A stretch of DNA of 54,903 nucleotides from Streptomyces sp. NRRL S-646 (GTDB taxonomy: Bacteria > Actinomycetota > Actinomycetes > Streptomycetales > Streptomycetaceae): assembly GCF_000720765.1 (NCBI RefSeq), contig NZ_JODC01000038.1:1-54903 (forward strand). Direction: 5' to 3'. Below the pieces are notes generated by a model. The model had not been told where the DNA came from. It was given only the letters and a program-made list of their open reading frames with translations, and did not search any database. Shown here piece by piece: positions 11,601 to 18,250 of this stretch (its first letter is position 1; each line of letters opens with the position of its first letter). A program made the position numbers and the translations under genes.

Positions 11601-13186
11601 TCGGCCTCGGGGGTGTCCTCGCCCGCATTTTCGGCGAGCGCGGCAAAGCCCTGTGCGGCCTCCTTCGGCGAGTGGGCCAGGACGGCGGCCCGGTGCTCGT
11701 GCAGGCCGCGGCGCCGGCAGGAGGTGTAGGCCAGGTCGTAGAACTCCTCCTCACTTGCGTGGGCCAGCCGTTGGGCCATGGCGGCCGCGGCAGCCGACAC
11801 GGCCTGCGGAGTACGGCCGCTGGCCATCAGGGGCAGTCCCTCGGGCGGCGGCGCGGGCGCGGCACAAGCGGTGCTCGGCGGTGCGGCGGTGAGGGCGACG
11901 TGGGCGTTGGAGCCGCCGAATCCGAAGGAGTTGACGCCCACGACAGGCCGGGCGACCGCGGGCAGCTGCTGTGGCTGGGTGGTAAGGCTCAGGCCGAGCC
12001 CGGTGAAGTCGATGTCCGGGTGCGGGGTTTCAGCGTGCAACGAGGCAGGGGCGATGCCGTGCCGCAGCACCAGCAGCGCCTTGCACAGACCCGCCATGCC
12101 CGAAGCCGGCTCCAGGTGGCCGACGTTGGTCTTGACCGAGCCGATGGGCAGCGCGCCGGTGATCCGGCGGACCCCGAGTGCATGGCCGATGGCCTGGGCC
12201 TCCAGCGGATCGCCGACCGGTGTGCCGGTGCCGTGGGCCTCGAAGTAGACCACTTCGTCCGGATCGATGCCGGCGTCGGCGTAGACGCTGCGCAGCAACT
12301 CCTCTTGCGCCTCGGCGCTGGGCAGGGCGAGACCCATCGTGTGCCCGTCGCTGTTGCTGCCGCTGCCAAGGATCACGCCGAGCACCCGGTCCCCGTCCGC
12401 GAGGGCGTCCGGCAGCCGCTTGAGGACGACCATGCCGCCGCCCTCGGCGCGGACGAACCCGTCGGCGTCCGCGGAGAACGCCGCGCAGTGTCCGCGCTTC
12501 GACAGCATCGACGCCTGGGAGAACCCCACATAGTGATAGGGGCTGAGCAGGATGTTGACGCCGCCGCACAGCGCCGCCCGGCTGGTGCCGTCCCACAGCG
12601 TGCGGCACGCACGGTCCAGGGCCACGAGTGAGGATGAACAGGCGGTGTCCACCGCCATGCTGGGACCGCGCAGGTCGAAGGCGTGCGACAGGCGGTTGGC
12701 CGCGATCGACGAGGCCGCGCCCGACATCGTGTACGGGTTGACCGTGTGCAGCGACAGCATCTGCATCGCCCCGTAGGAGGCGTCGGAGATGCCGACGTAC
12801 ACGGCTGTGTCGCTGCCGGCGAGCCGGGCGGGAGCAAGAGCCGCATCGTCCAGGGCCTCGGCGGCCAGCTCAAGCAGCATCCGGTGCTGCGGATCCATCT
12901 GTCCGGCTTCCTTCGGGGAGATGCCGAAGTAGTCGGCGTCGAAGCCCGCCACGTCGTCGAGGAAACCGCCCGCCGCGGTGTAACTCCGGCCCGTACGGGC
13001 CATGTCGGTCGTTACGAACCGGCGGGCGTCGAACCGGTCCGCCGGCGCCTCGCCGATCGCGTTGTGCCCTTCCAGCAGGGCGCCCCACAGCGCGTCGAGG
13101 CCTTGGATGCCACCGGGGAGGCGACATGAGGCACCGATGATGGCGATGCCCCGGTTCAGGGCGTCGGGTGTCGAGTGCTGCGTCAT
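5624..13186 (-). CDS. Type I highly reducing polyketide synthase, one module (KS-AT-DH-cMT-ER-KR-ACP)
   Basis: A 2520-residue synthase. Start is ATG 13186 with GAAAGG 8 nt upstream; a longer start at 13219 lacks one. Domains in order: KS (about 12-440; Cys183 in DTACSSS, EAHGTGT, TNVGHLE), AT (about 560-870; GHSVGE with Ser642, AFHS motif suggesting malonyl-CoA), DH (about 915-1190; His941 in DHRVAGSVVMP), C-methyltransferase (about 1300-1520; VLEVGAGTGA), ER (about 1790-2110; GAAGGVGLAA), KR (about 2135-2330; TGGTGGFGG, LDD motif of B-type KRs, YAAGN), ACP (about 2415-2490; Ser2447 in GLDSLM). No thioesterase or docking domain is seen. One complete reducing module with this order is the layout of fungal HR-PKS, so iterative action giving a methyl-branched reduced chain is inferred. 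Release could be by the divergent reductase. A terminator follows. Confidence 0.95.
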   Translation of the reverse strand: MTQHSTPDALNRGIAIIGASCRLPGGIQGLDALWGALLEGHNAIGEAPADRFDARRFVTTDMARTGRSYTAAGGFLDDVAGFDADYFGISPKEAGQMDPQHRMLLELAAEALDDAALAPARLAGSDTAVYVGISDASYGAMQMLSLHTVNPYTMSGAASSIAANRLSHAFDLRGPSMAVDTACSSSLVALDRACRTLWDGTSRAALCGGVNILLSPYHYVGFSQASMLSKRGHCAAFSADADGFVRAEGGGMVVLKRLPDALADGDRVLGVILGSGSNSDGHTMGLALPSAEAQEELLRSVYADAGIDPDEVVYFEAHGTGTPVGDPLEAQAIGHALGVRRITGALPIGSVKTNVGHLEPASGMAGLCKALLVLRHGIAPASLHAETPHPDIDFTGLGLSLTTQPQQLPAVARPVVGVNSFGFGGSNAHVALTAAPPSTACAAPAPPPEGLPLMASGRTPQAVSAAAAAMAQRLAHASEEEFYDLAYTSCRRRGLHEHRAAVLAHSPKEAAQGFAALAENAGEDTPEADADSAAASRVSAAVAEAARCGHVTFVFSGNGSQWAGMGADLLQDPVFRTAVEEADTELACRLGWSVVEELGRPADDWRLDATEVAQPLLFAVQLGIVAMLRERGITPAMVLGHSVGEVAAAHTAGALTLAQAAQVITERSRVQAETAGLGRMAAVGLSPDQAANEIAACGETLELAAVNSPKDVTVAGDADALAALGARLAERGVFFRDLELDYAFHSRAMDGQREPLAAALNGLEPRDGDIALYSTVTGGRLQGSALNAEYWWHNVRRPVQFAAAVERAADDGGDIFVEIGPHPVLRTYLRRTATAQPGGKATTIATLRRDTDGRRTLTAVPAALIAAGADTDWDRYFPKPGRVTTLPAYPWQRERHWNGDPDVWYVQGALVHPLLGSRISAPHPVWEGTVEPGLVPWLTDHRVAGSVVMPATGYVEMALAAGRLALGKPAEVEHLDIQTALVVPWSEAPTVSVQTALQPDSGTLTITSTTTSSPEPRTHVQARVRTLLHPRPAALDLNTLAAHCPRHLTGEEHYTACATAGLTYGPTFQVLTGLNVGDGEVLAHYRHDTPGQPYTIHPALLDGALQAGAPLLHDLAAEQAAFLPAAIGAIRVWDEPTPTGAIRVRERSRSDHEVCWDITLSDDNGHVTAQMDGCRLRRVTAAGRTPLTVHHTELKAAPRRDSPAAPSPLPSPQRIGQAAAHRIARLREQLPDHCGPAMAVLREVTARRAASGFAAMLADPDVPFTADDLVAGGMLEKHTRMLALILPDMEEMGLIGAEGPGRWRLTAADRSTDHLIRHAAASSPDQNAALSIAVRHIARFDALLRGEADPLELLVDDHTAQALEHFYDLLPVTRFHNRVVQALTREIVAQWPQGRSLRVLEVGAGTGATAAALLPLLPPERTRYCFSDISAFFFSRAQSRLASYDFVDYRTFDLSQDPVGQGFTPHSFDVVVAGLSLHTAPDLADALGNVATLLAPGGQLLATEVHDPQILLPYFGFLDSFYGNTDTELRPRSLLLPRDEWPDLLRRCGYVDVLQTGYDTGPVRDGFCVLLAATPSRPPAEQPVPARRQANGSAVVLAIESAAERELAEAVSTELTQAGGTACVVEMSDHDDAWRDVLSQAHTAPGTERRAVVLILGEVTDQAPEQLTALASQRAEAVRALMTTVGTAPQGAPPELWLVSRPCGTMPAPGTPQELDAALWGMTRSLVNEVPELLSRRIGLERTTDTASDAGRLAEELLDPTAEDEVLLTAADRFVPRERHRPAARPADGTVPYTLRVHNPGLSYRLAWQQQEMPQPGPGEVLLEVRAAALNYRDLMQSVGLLPEEAVEGTLSAKGCGLECAGVVVACGEGVTHVSPGDRVAGMAPASLASHTVTNSRAIWPLPDDMSFAAAATMPVAFITVHYSLGQLARLQPGETILVHGAAGGVGLAAIQYAHAQGAHVIATAGSGLKRDLLRSLGVRHVLDSRTLDFAVQVQEITEGRGVDVVLNSLAGEAISRSLELLRPGGRFIELGKRDIYENKPLLLRPFANNIAFFGVDLTKVLEDEQQAQAGLAGVSEEIKHNRFRPLLHTVYPAARVDEAFRLMQHSRHIGKVVVAFDPLDEPPLVEPIRPPFQLERTATYLVTGGTGGFGGATAQWLADLGARHVALVSRRGTEAPEADDVLAALTARGVTATAYAADVTHLEAMRDITARIDATGYPLRGAVHCAMHLDDTLLNELDRDRITAVLAPKITGAAVLDLLLRDRDCDLFLMYSSEAATMGNLMQTAYAAGNTYLEALVRRRRQEGLAGMAIAWGAIGDTGYVARSAMQQTLAAIGLEPLTSQEAFASAASLLGTDTEVAGVARFNWARAAKVLGSSMSTPRLSALVPKNTDGGFDREELMRTLSQMPADEAVAYLTDSLATVLADILQMDSGQFDPHRRLDSYGLDSLMATELLVTLNERFSVDIPPMELLRSSTGTLADVAQTVYLRLGLHTAQHSDPQPAIPHQADSPDSERATASTN

Positions 13187-13435
13187 GCGCGGCCTTTCAC
13201 TGTGCGGACAAGACAGCAACGGACCGTAACCATCCGTGAGTTGGGTGCGTCACGTCATCACAGCCGTTCGCCGTATTCCCGGCACCGAAAGCAGCCGGAC
13301 GAGTGGTCAACGCCCGTCCTGCCACTGACCGCTCGTACGAGTGATCATGTGGAAATTGCACCGCCTCACCCCCCGCGACCAGCGGCGACCGCGTACCGTG
13401 TCACCCCGCCCCCACCCCTTCCTCAGGAGACCCCT
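13187..13435. promoter_or_regulatory. Divergent promoter region of PKS and reductase
   Basis: This 249-bp gap separates the PKS (leftward) from the reductase and methyltransferase (rightward) and must carry both promoters. No convincing -35/-10 pair or long dyad is visible. If the reductase starts at GTG 13348 instead of TTG 13436, the gap is about 160 bp. Confidence 0.4.
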
Positions 13436-14584
13436 TTGCCCGTGCTGCTCACTGGCGCGACCGGATTCCTCGGCTGCCGCCTTCTGCGCGAACTGCTCGC
13501 CCACGGCGAGGAGGACATCACCGTCCTGGGCCGCGGCACTCCGGAGAAGCTGCGTGACCGCGTCGAAGCCGCCGTGCAGTGGCTGGACACTCCGCGTCTC
13601 CCGCACGACGCACTCGCCGCCGTCCGCTATGCCAGCGGCGACCTGACCCGGCCGGGCCTCGGCCTCAGCCCGCTGGAGCGAGCCCGGATCACGGACGGGC
13701 TGACCGCGCTGTGGCACTGCGCGGCCCTGCTTGAGATGGCGAGCGACCCGGCACCGCTGCACCACGCGAACGTCATCGGCACCCGCCGCGTTCTGGAGCT
13801 CGCCGACGAGGCACCTGACGCCCGTCTGCTGCACGTGAGCACCGCTTACGTCGCGGGGCGGCGCGCCACGGGAATCATCAGGGAAGACGACCTTCTGGAC
13901 ACGGATGGCTTCCAGGTCCCGTACGAGGAATCGAAGTACACGGCCGAGCGGCTGGTCCACGCCTGGGCGGGCCGTAACGAACGCGACGTGACGGTGTTCC
14001 GCCCCAGCCTCCTCGTCACCGACCGGCCCGTCCCCGAAGACCTGCCCGCCCAGCCGGCCGACTTTCTTCTCCGCCCTCTGGAACGTCACCTGCGCAGCCG
14101 GGCAGAGCGGACCTCGCAGGTACGGGCGCTGCTGCACCGGCCACGCGGCGAAGCCGGTCACCGGGCCTCGGATCTGCACTTCCGCGTCGAGGGCGATCCG
14201 CAGGGCAGCCTCAACATGCTGCAGGCCGACTACGCGGCACACGCCATGGTGCGGGCCGCATCCCGCGCACGGCCGACGACGGGCGTGCGGACCCTGCACG
14301 TCACCCACCCCCACAACGTGTCGTTCGCCACTGCCGCCGCAGCCCTGCAGACCCGCTTCCCGGGACTGACCGTGTCCATGGCCGAACGGCTGTCCCGTCC
14401 GACGCCGCTGGAGCGCCTCGTCGCCCAGCACGGCGCTCCCCTGCTGACCTACAGCACCCACCGCCGCACCTACGACCGGACCAACCTCATCGCCGCGCTC
14501 GACGGCCTCCCCGACCCCGCCCCCGTCGACCACGCCTACCTGGCCCGGGCCTTCTCCCGCGGTGAAGCCCTGGTGGCTGGGTGA
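13436..14584 (+). CDS. Thioester-reductase-like SDR (extended short-chain reductase)
   Basis: A 382-residue protein with TTG start at 13436, preceded by AGGAGA 6-7 nt upstream; GTG 13348 in the same frame is an alternative. It begins at once with a Rossmann NAD(P) motif (VLLTGATGFLGCRLLREL), and has the extended-SDR catalytic YEESK and the FRPS segment seen in the TR domains of carboxylic acid reductases and NRPS/PKS release domains (SDR_e1, Lys2-like). It has no carrier domain of its own. Known relatives reduce a carrier-bound thioester to aldehyde or alcohol. Placed divergently from a PKS lacking a TE, it is the best candidate for chain release; this is inference. The methyltransferase follows about 200 bp later. 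Confidence 0.85.
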   Translation: MPVLLTGATGFLGCRLLRELLAHGEEDITVLGRGTPEKLRDRVEAAVQWLDTPRLPHDALAAVRYASGDLTRPGLGLSPLERARITDGLTALWHCAALLEMASDPAPLHHANVIGTRRVLELADEAPDARLLHVSTAYVAGRRATGIIREDDLLDTDGFQVPYEESKYTAERLVHAWAGRNERDVTVFRPSLLVTDRPVPEDLPAQPADFLLRPLERHLRSRAERTSQVRALLHRPRGEAGHRASDLHFRVEGDPQGSLNMLQADYAAHAMVRAASRARPTTGVRTLHVTHPHNVSFATAAAALQTRFPGLTVSMAERLSRPTPLERLVAQHGAPLLTYSTHRRTYDRTNLIAALDGLPDPAPVDHAYLARAFSRGEALVAG

Positions 14585-14784
14585 GCCGTCGCCCGGGTGA
14601 GTCATGGCGACTCACCCGGGCCGCAGCGAACTGCACGAACCCCGCATGACCTCGCCACGCGGCACCGGGCCCGATACCCCGTACAAGCACCGCCGCACGA
14701 GATACACGGCAGGCCCGGGTCGACTGCAGACACGTGCCGTCAGCGCCATGTCGTCGCCCTTGGCCCGCAAGAGAGGCACACCCA

Positions 14785-15681
14785 GTGGTACAAAACCTCG
14801 CCGATGCCTACAACGACACCAGCATCCTGTTCCGTTTCCTCCGCCATCTTGGCTGGGGCGACCTGGTCAACATCGGCTACTTCACCCTGCCCACGCTGCC
14901 CGCGGCCTTGGGCGGGCTGGCCTCCTTCCAACGGACTCTCGCGCGCAAGTCGCTGGCGCTGCTGGACACATCGCCCGGGCATGTCGTTCTGGACGCCGCC
15001 TGCGGACGTGGCCACACCACAGCGTCCCTGGCCGACAACTCCTGCCAGGCACTCGGCGTCGACCTCCAACCCGAGCAGATCGAACTGGCCCGCCAACGCT
15101 TCGGCCACCGGCCCGGTGTCTCCTTCGCCGTCGCCGACGTGACCCGCCTCCCCGAAGAGGCCTCCGGCATGGACCTCGCCCCGGGCAGCATCGACCGCGT
15201 CCACTGCCTGGAAGCCGCCTTCCACTTCGGACCGGCCGGCCGCCGTGCCTTCCTCGCCGAAAGCTACCGGGTGCTACGCCCCGGTGGCCGCCTTGTACTG
15301 GTGGACCTCACCTGGCCCGACACGGCAGCGCAGACGCTCGCCAAGTTGGACCCTCACAGGCTGGTGCGCGACACCTGGCAGTTCGAAGACTTCGGCACTC
15401 CGAAGACCTACGTCGCTCATGCCGCCTCCGCCGGATTCGACGTCCGTGCACTGCTGGACTGGACCCGTCCGGTCGTTCACCGATCCACTCAACTCCTCGG
15501 CCTGGCCAGCCACCTTGCATCCTCCCGTGGCGGGCGCAACATGCTGCGTCTGCGGTGGCCCGGCCTGGCCGAACTCGCCGACCAAGACTGGCAGAACCTC
15601 ACTGCTGTCCTCCGAGCCCATCAGACTCTGGGGCGAACAGCCGGCTATCACGCCCTGGTCTGCGACAAACCGGACCATTAA
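14785..15681 (+). CDS. SAM-dependent methyltransferase (class I)
   Basis: A 298-residue protein with GTG start at 14785 (GAGAGG 8 nt upstream). Motif I is VLDAACGRGHTT, motif II acidic loop LGVDLQPEQIELAR, motif III region FHFGPAGRRAFLAESYRVLR followed by PGGRLVLVDL, the usual layout of Methyltransf_11/Coq5-type enzymes that act on small molecules. An N-terminal helical stretch (about residues 1-60) precedes the Rossmann core. It probably methylates an O, N or C position of the product of the adjacent PKS; substrate unknown. The 200-bp gap from the reductase gene could hold its own promoter. Confidence 0.88.
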   Translation: MVQNLADAYNDTSILFRFLRHLGWGDLVNIGYFTLPTLPAALGGLASFQRTLARKSLALLDTSPGHVVLDAACGRGHTTASLADNSCQALGVDLQPEQIELARQRFGHRPGVSFAVADVTRLPEEASGMDLAPGSIDRVHCLEAAFHFGPAGRRAFLAESYRVLRPGGRLVLVDLTWPDTAAQTLAKLDPHRLVRDTWQFEDFGTPKTYVAHAASAGFDVRALLDWTRPVVHRSTQLLGLASHLASSRGGRNMLRLRWPGLAELADQDWQNLTAVLRAHQTLGRTAGYHALVCDKPDH

Positions 15682-15857
15682 GTACACCCGCACCGCACTG
15701 CGCCCCGACTCGACTGTGACAGGGCTTAAGCGCTCCGGCTCGGCACCAGCTCCTGCAGCCACCCTTGAATCGCTCTGCAACCGCGTCCTGAAAGAGCTGA
15801 AGTCCTAGTGACAACACGGCACATGGCCGCCCTGGTACCAGGAAGGGACACAGATCT

Positions 15858-16490
15858 GTGAAGCGGTTCGGACGGCGGAGGTACCGCGCGGCGCCCAGCA
15901 GGCAGCGTCAGAGCCGGACGGACTGGCCGCGCTTCACCCTCGCGTTCCTCACGGCCACCGCGCTGGCGTCCGGGATGATCGCCACCACCACGGCCACCGC
16001 GATTCCCGTCTCCATCGCCGTCGCCAGCAACCCGTTCACCGTCACCGCCCGGAAGCTCACCGCCACCGGCGCCACCCAGTTCGCCTCCTTCCGCCAGGAC
16101 ATCGGCGGCCACGACCACCCGGTGGCCGTCGTCGGCATCCGTGATGCCGAGATCAGCGGCCTGTGCCAGTCCGCCGTGGCACACACCCCCCTGGGTTCCG
16201 CCACCGTCATCGTCCGCTCCGACGCAGAGCAGCCGGTACAGGCCCAGGACATGGTCCTCGACCTCGCCGAGGTCACTGGCGACATGACCTTCCAGTCAGT
16301 GGAAATGGGACGGGACGCATCCACCCTGAAAAGCTCCGGCGTCACCGGACCCGCAAGCACCTACGGACAGCAGGCGCGCACCCTGACCATCACCGGCATG
16401 CGACTGAAAGCCTGGTCACTGACAGCCGGACTGTTCTCGCTGTCCGACGCCACCCTGTCCATCAAACGGGGGGAACAGCCCTGCCCATGA
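15858..16490 (+). CDS. DUF6230-type secreted or membrane-anchored protein
   Basis: A 210-residue protein, GTG start at 15858 with AAGGG upstream. After a basic N-terminus (KRFGRRRYRAAPSRQRQ) comes one hydrophobic segment (about residues 28-52), a signal peptide or anchor. The exported part has the pattern HPVAVVGIRDAEISGLCQSAV and LTITGMRLKAWSLTAG typical of the Streptomyces family now called DUF6230 (older records sometimes label it cholesterol esterase, without a catalytic motif to support that). The next gene overlaps its stop (ATGA) and is the usual DUF6114 partner, so the two likely form a membrane-associated pair. Function unknown. Confidence 0.82.
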   Translation: MKRFGRRRYRAAPSRQRQSRTDWPRFTLAFLTATALASGMIATTTATAIPVSIAVASNPFTVTARKLTATGATQFASFRQDIGGHDHPVAVVGIRDAEISGLCQSAVAHTPLGSATVIVRSDAEQPVQAQDMVLDLAEVTGDMTFQSVEMGRDASTLKSSGVTGPASTYGQQARTLTITGMRLKAWSLTAGLFSLSDATLSIKRGEQPCP

Positions 16491-16840
16491 CCCGCCACCC
16501 ACGCCCCGTCGCCGCCAGCCTCCTCCTAGGCTGCGCCGGCCTGGAACTCGCCGCATTCCCCCTCTTACGCCCTGCCCTGCTCGGCGTCCAGGGCCTCAGC
16601 GGTACGGCCGCCCTGCTACTGGCGGCCGCCCTCATCGGCTGCGCCTGGCAGCTGTGGACACGGCCGGCCACCGCCGCCCGGACGGGCGCTGCCGCCGTAC
16701 TGCTCGGCCTGCTCTCCTATCCGCTGGCCAACCTCGGCGGATTCCTCATCGGCATGCTGCTCGCGCTGACCGGCGGGTCTCTGGCCCTTGCATGGCGGAC
16801 CACGGAAGATGACACTCCGTCGGCGCCGAACCGTGGCTGA
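16487..16840 (+). CDS. DUF6114-type small membrane protein
   Basis: A 117-residue protein starting at ATG 16487, overlapping the DUF6230 stop by 4 nt. It has four predicted membrane segments and ends in ANLGGFLIGMLLALTGGSLA, the conserved C-terminal signature of DUF6114 proteins, which sit beside DUF6230 genes in many streptomycetes. Here it is shorter at the N-terminus than the forms I recall. It probably works with its neighbour at the membrane. No function is known. Confidence 0.8.
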   Translation: MTRHPRPVAASLLLGCAGLELAAFPLLRPALLGVQGLSGTAALLLAAALIGCAWQLWTRPATAARTGAAAVLLGLLSYPLANLGGFLIGMLLALTGGSLALAWRTTEDDTPSAPNRG

Positions 16841-17498
16841 ACCGCCGGCGTTGCGCCCAGTGGCCCTGCTTCTGATCGCCACATGCCTCCTTGGGCACCC
16901 CACCGGCCCGACGAGCGCCGCCCAGGGGATATCACCGACCGTCACCATGTCACCGTCAGGCCGTCCTGAGCTGCCCTCCTCCTGCACGGTCGAAGCCCTT
17001 CCCCGAGCAGCACCGCGAGGGTCGGCCGTCCTAAGTGCTGCCCGCACCATGCAGGAGTGTCTGGGCGCCACCGGCTCGCATCCCCGCGGCTCGGGCGGAA
17101 CCCAGCTGCAGGCTCGCACCCTCACCGCCACCGGCCTCTCCTGCGCACTGCCCACGCTCGGCAAGGGCGTATGCCACGCTGAACGGGTAACGCTCGAACA
17201 CGTACAGATCGGCAATCCCGGGCCCCCAGGGCAGGCCGGTACCTGCATCCGCGCGCGCCGCCTGACGCTTTCAGGTGACGTCCGCTTCCGCGCGGGGCTG
17301 ATCAGCGGCCGCGTCTTCGGGCTGCTTCCGCTGTCCCTGTCCACGGCAACGGTGCCACCCGTTCCGGTTCCATTCCTGCAGCTGACGGGCGTTCACGCCT
17401 TGGGACTGTCGACACTGGCCAGCCATGCCACCACCCAGCAGACGAAGATCACGTCCAGCGAAGCAGAGGCCGGCTGCCCTGAAGCGCTACGGGTCTGA
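16809..17498 (+). CDS. Secreted Cys-containing protein, third gene of the DUF6230/6114 set
   Basis: 229 residues when started at ATG 16809 (GGAAG just upstream); GTG 16833 is an alternative. Either start overlaps the DUF6114 gene, so it is coupled to it. A signal peptide (VALLLIATCLLGH) leads a mature protein with LQARTLTATGLSCALPTLGKG and RRLTLSGDVRFRAG, a strand-rich pattern resembling the DUF6230 protein two genes upstream, with several Cys residues (SSC, QEC, LSC, VCH, GTC). I infer a diverged DUF6230 relative. Function unknown. Confidence 0.65.
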   Translation: MTLRRRRTVAEPPALRPVALLLIATCLLGHPTGPTSAAQGISPTVTMSPSGRPELPSSCTVEALPRAAPRGSAVLSAARTMQECLGATGSHPRGSGGTQLQARTLTATGLSCALPTLGKGVCHAERVTLEHVQIGNPGPPGQAGTCIRARRLTLSGDVRFRAGLISGRVFGLLPLSLSTATVPPVPVPFLQLTGVHALGLSTLASHATTQQTKITSSEAEAGCPEALRV

Positions 17499-17513
17499 TG
17501 GCAATGCCGCTTG

Positions 17514-17540
17514 GTTATCACTGGCCGTTTGCCAGTTATC
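17514..17540. terminator. Hairpin between convergent genes
   Basis: ACTGGC (17520-17525) and GCCAGT (17531-17536) form a short stem with a 5-nt loop in the 37-bp gap between two convergent stop codons. Small but well placed for a two-way terminator. Confidence 0.3.
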
Positions 17541-17760
17541 CCAAGGAGCAAGGGACGTTGCCGAGCGCTGGGCGACAGTCGAGGCCCACGGAACCGATCA
17601 GACCTTGGAGGTTGACAGGGATCAGGCCACTTAGCAGGTTGCTCGCAGGGGCTGAGGCACCCGAGGATCCGTCGCCGACGGCGGCTCCTGCGCTGGTCGC
17701 GCCCCCGAGGGCCGCTGTGGCGGCAAGGACGATGGCGGCGAGAAGGGTGCGTACGCGCAT
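17536..17760 (-). CDS. Small secreted peptide with two cysteines
   Basis: A 74-residue protein from ATG 17760 (GGAG 7 nt upstream). A signal peptide of about 28 residues (LLAAIVLAATAALGGATSAGA) precedes a mature chain with a hydrophobic LLSGLIPVNLQGLIGSVGL stretch and a C-terminal Cys pair (LDC, VPC). It is not a chaplin: that domain's spacing is absent. Size, signal peptide and two cysteines resemble the peptide at 4.5 kb, though sequence similarity is weak. Function unknown. Confidence 0.7.
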   Translation of the reverse strand: MRVRTLLAAIVLAATAALGGATSAGAAVGDGSSGASAPASNLLSGLIPVNLQGLIGSVGLDCRPALGNVPCSLG

Positions 17761-18082
17761 AGCGCACTCCATTGTGTTAAAGGGATCAGACGCATCAGGA
17801 GCTGTCCACCAGGAAGTCTGGGAAAACTGACCGGGGTTGAAGATCACTCGATGGGTATTGCACGCGCACCCCACGGGCGGCGGTCCTACGGGCCCGCGCC
17901 TGCTCCGGCGTCCGGGAGGGGAGCAGCCCGGCCCTGGTTGGAGCACGAGTATCGCCGTCGCAGGCTGTCGGCGTCGCGGTCGTTCGATTCATGAGTCTGC
18001 GCCAGTGCCTCCCGAAGTCGAAGTCGTGAACAAACGCTGCTCCTGCTCGTGAACAAAGCCATCGAGATCCTGCCCCGCCCGC
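17761..18082. promoter_or_regulatory. Upstream region of the small secreted peptide, with a direct repeat
   Basis: A 322-bp stretch without a gene. It carries a perfect 11-bp direct repeat TCGTGAACAAA at 18024-18034 and 18047-18057 (23-bp period), a possible regulator site. The promoter of the 74-residue peptide gene should lie near its left end. Confidence 0.35.
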
Positions 18083-18250
18083 GCCTCACGATGTTCCATC
18101 AACCCGGCACCGACGGCATCGCACCCTCCTCGAACCACAACAAGCCGTACGCTGCCTGCTCCTACCCCGTCGCGATCATGCCCCGCACACGAAGGAGCCC
18201 CTGCTCATCGAACAGGGACTCCCTTTGCCGCAACGCACTCAGCGCAGGCC
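18083..18250 (-). repeat. Structured repeat copy B (inverted relative to copy A)
   Basis: The reverse complement of this stretch matches 3165-3340 over about 165 bp. It starts at the stop codon of the kinase-fold gene (18239) and runs away from it on the minus strand, as copy A does from its gene. Inside, GGAGTCCCTG and CAGGGGCTCC flank TTCGATGAG and can fold into a 10-bp stem with one mismatch, so it could act as terminator or structured RNA. Confidence 0.7.

Noticed and set aside
14604..15719. 371-residue frame overlapping the methyltransferase gene
   Set aside because: Arg/Pro-rich shadow in another frame; the methyltransferase frame has all SAM motifs and a proper ribosome site.
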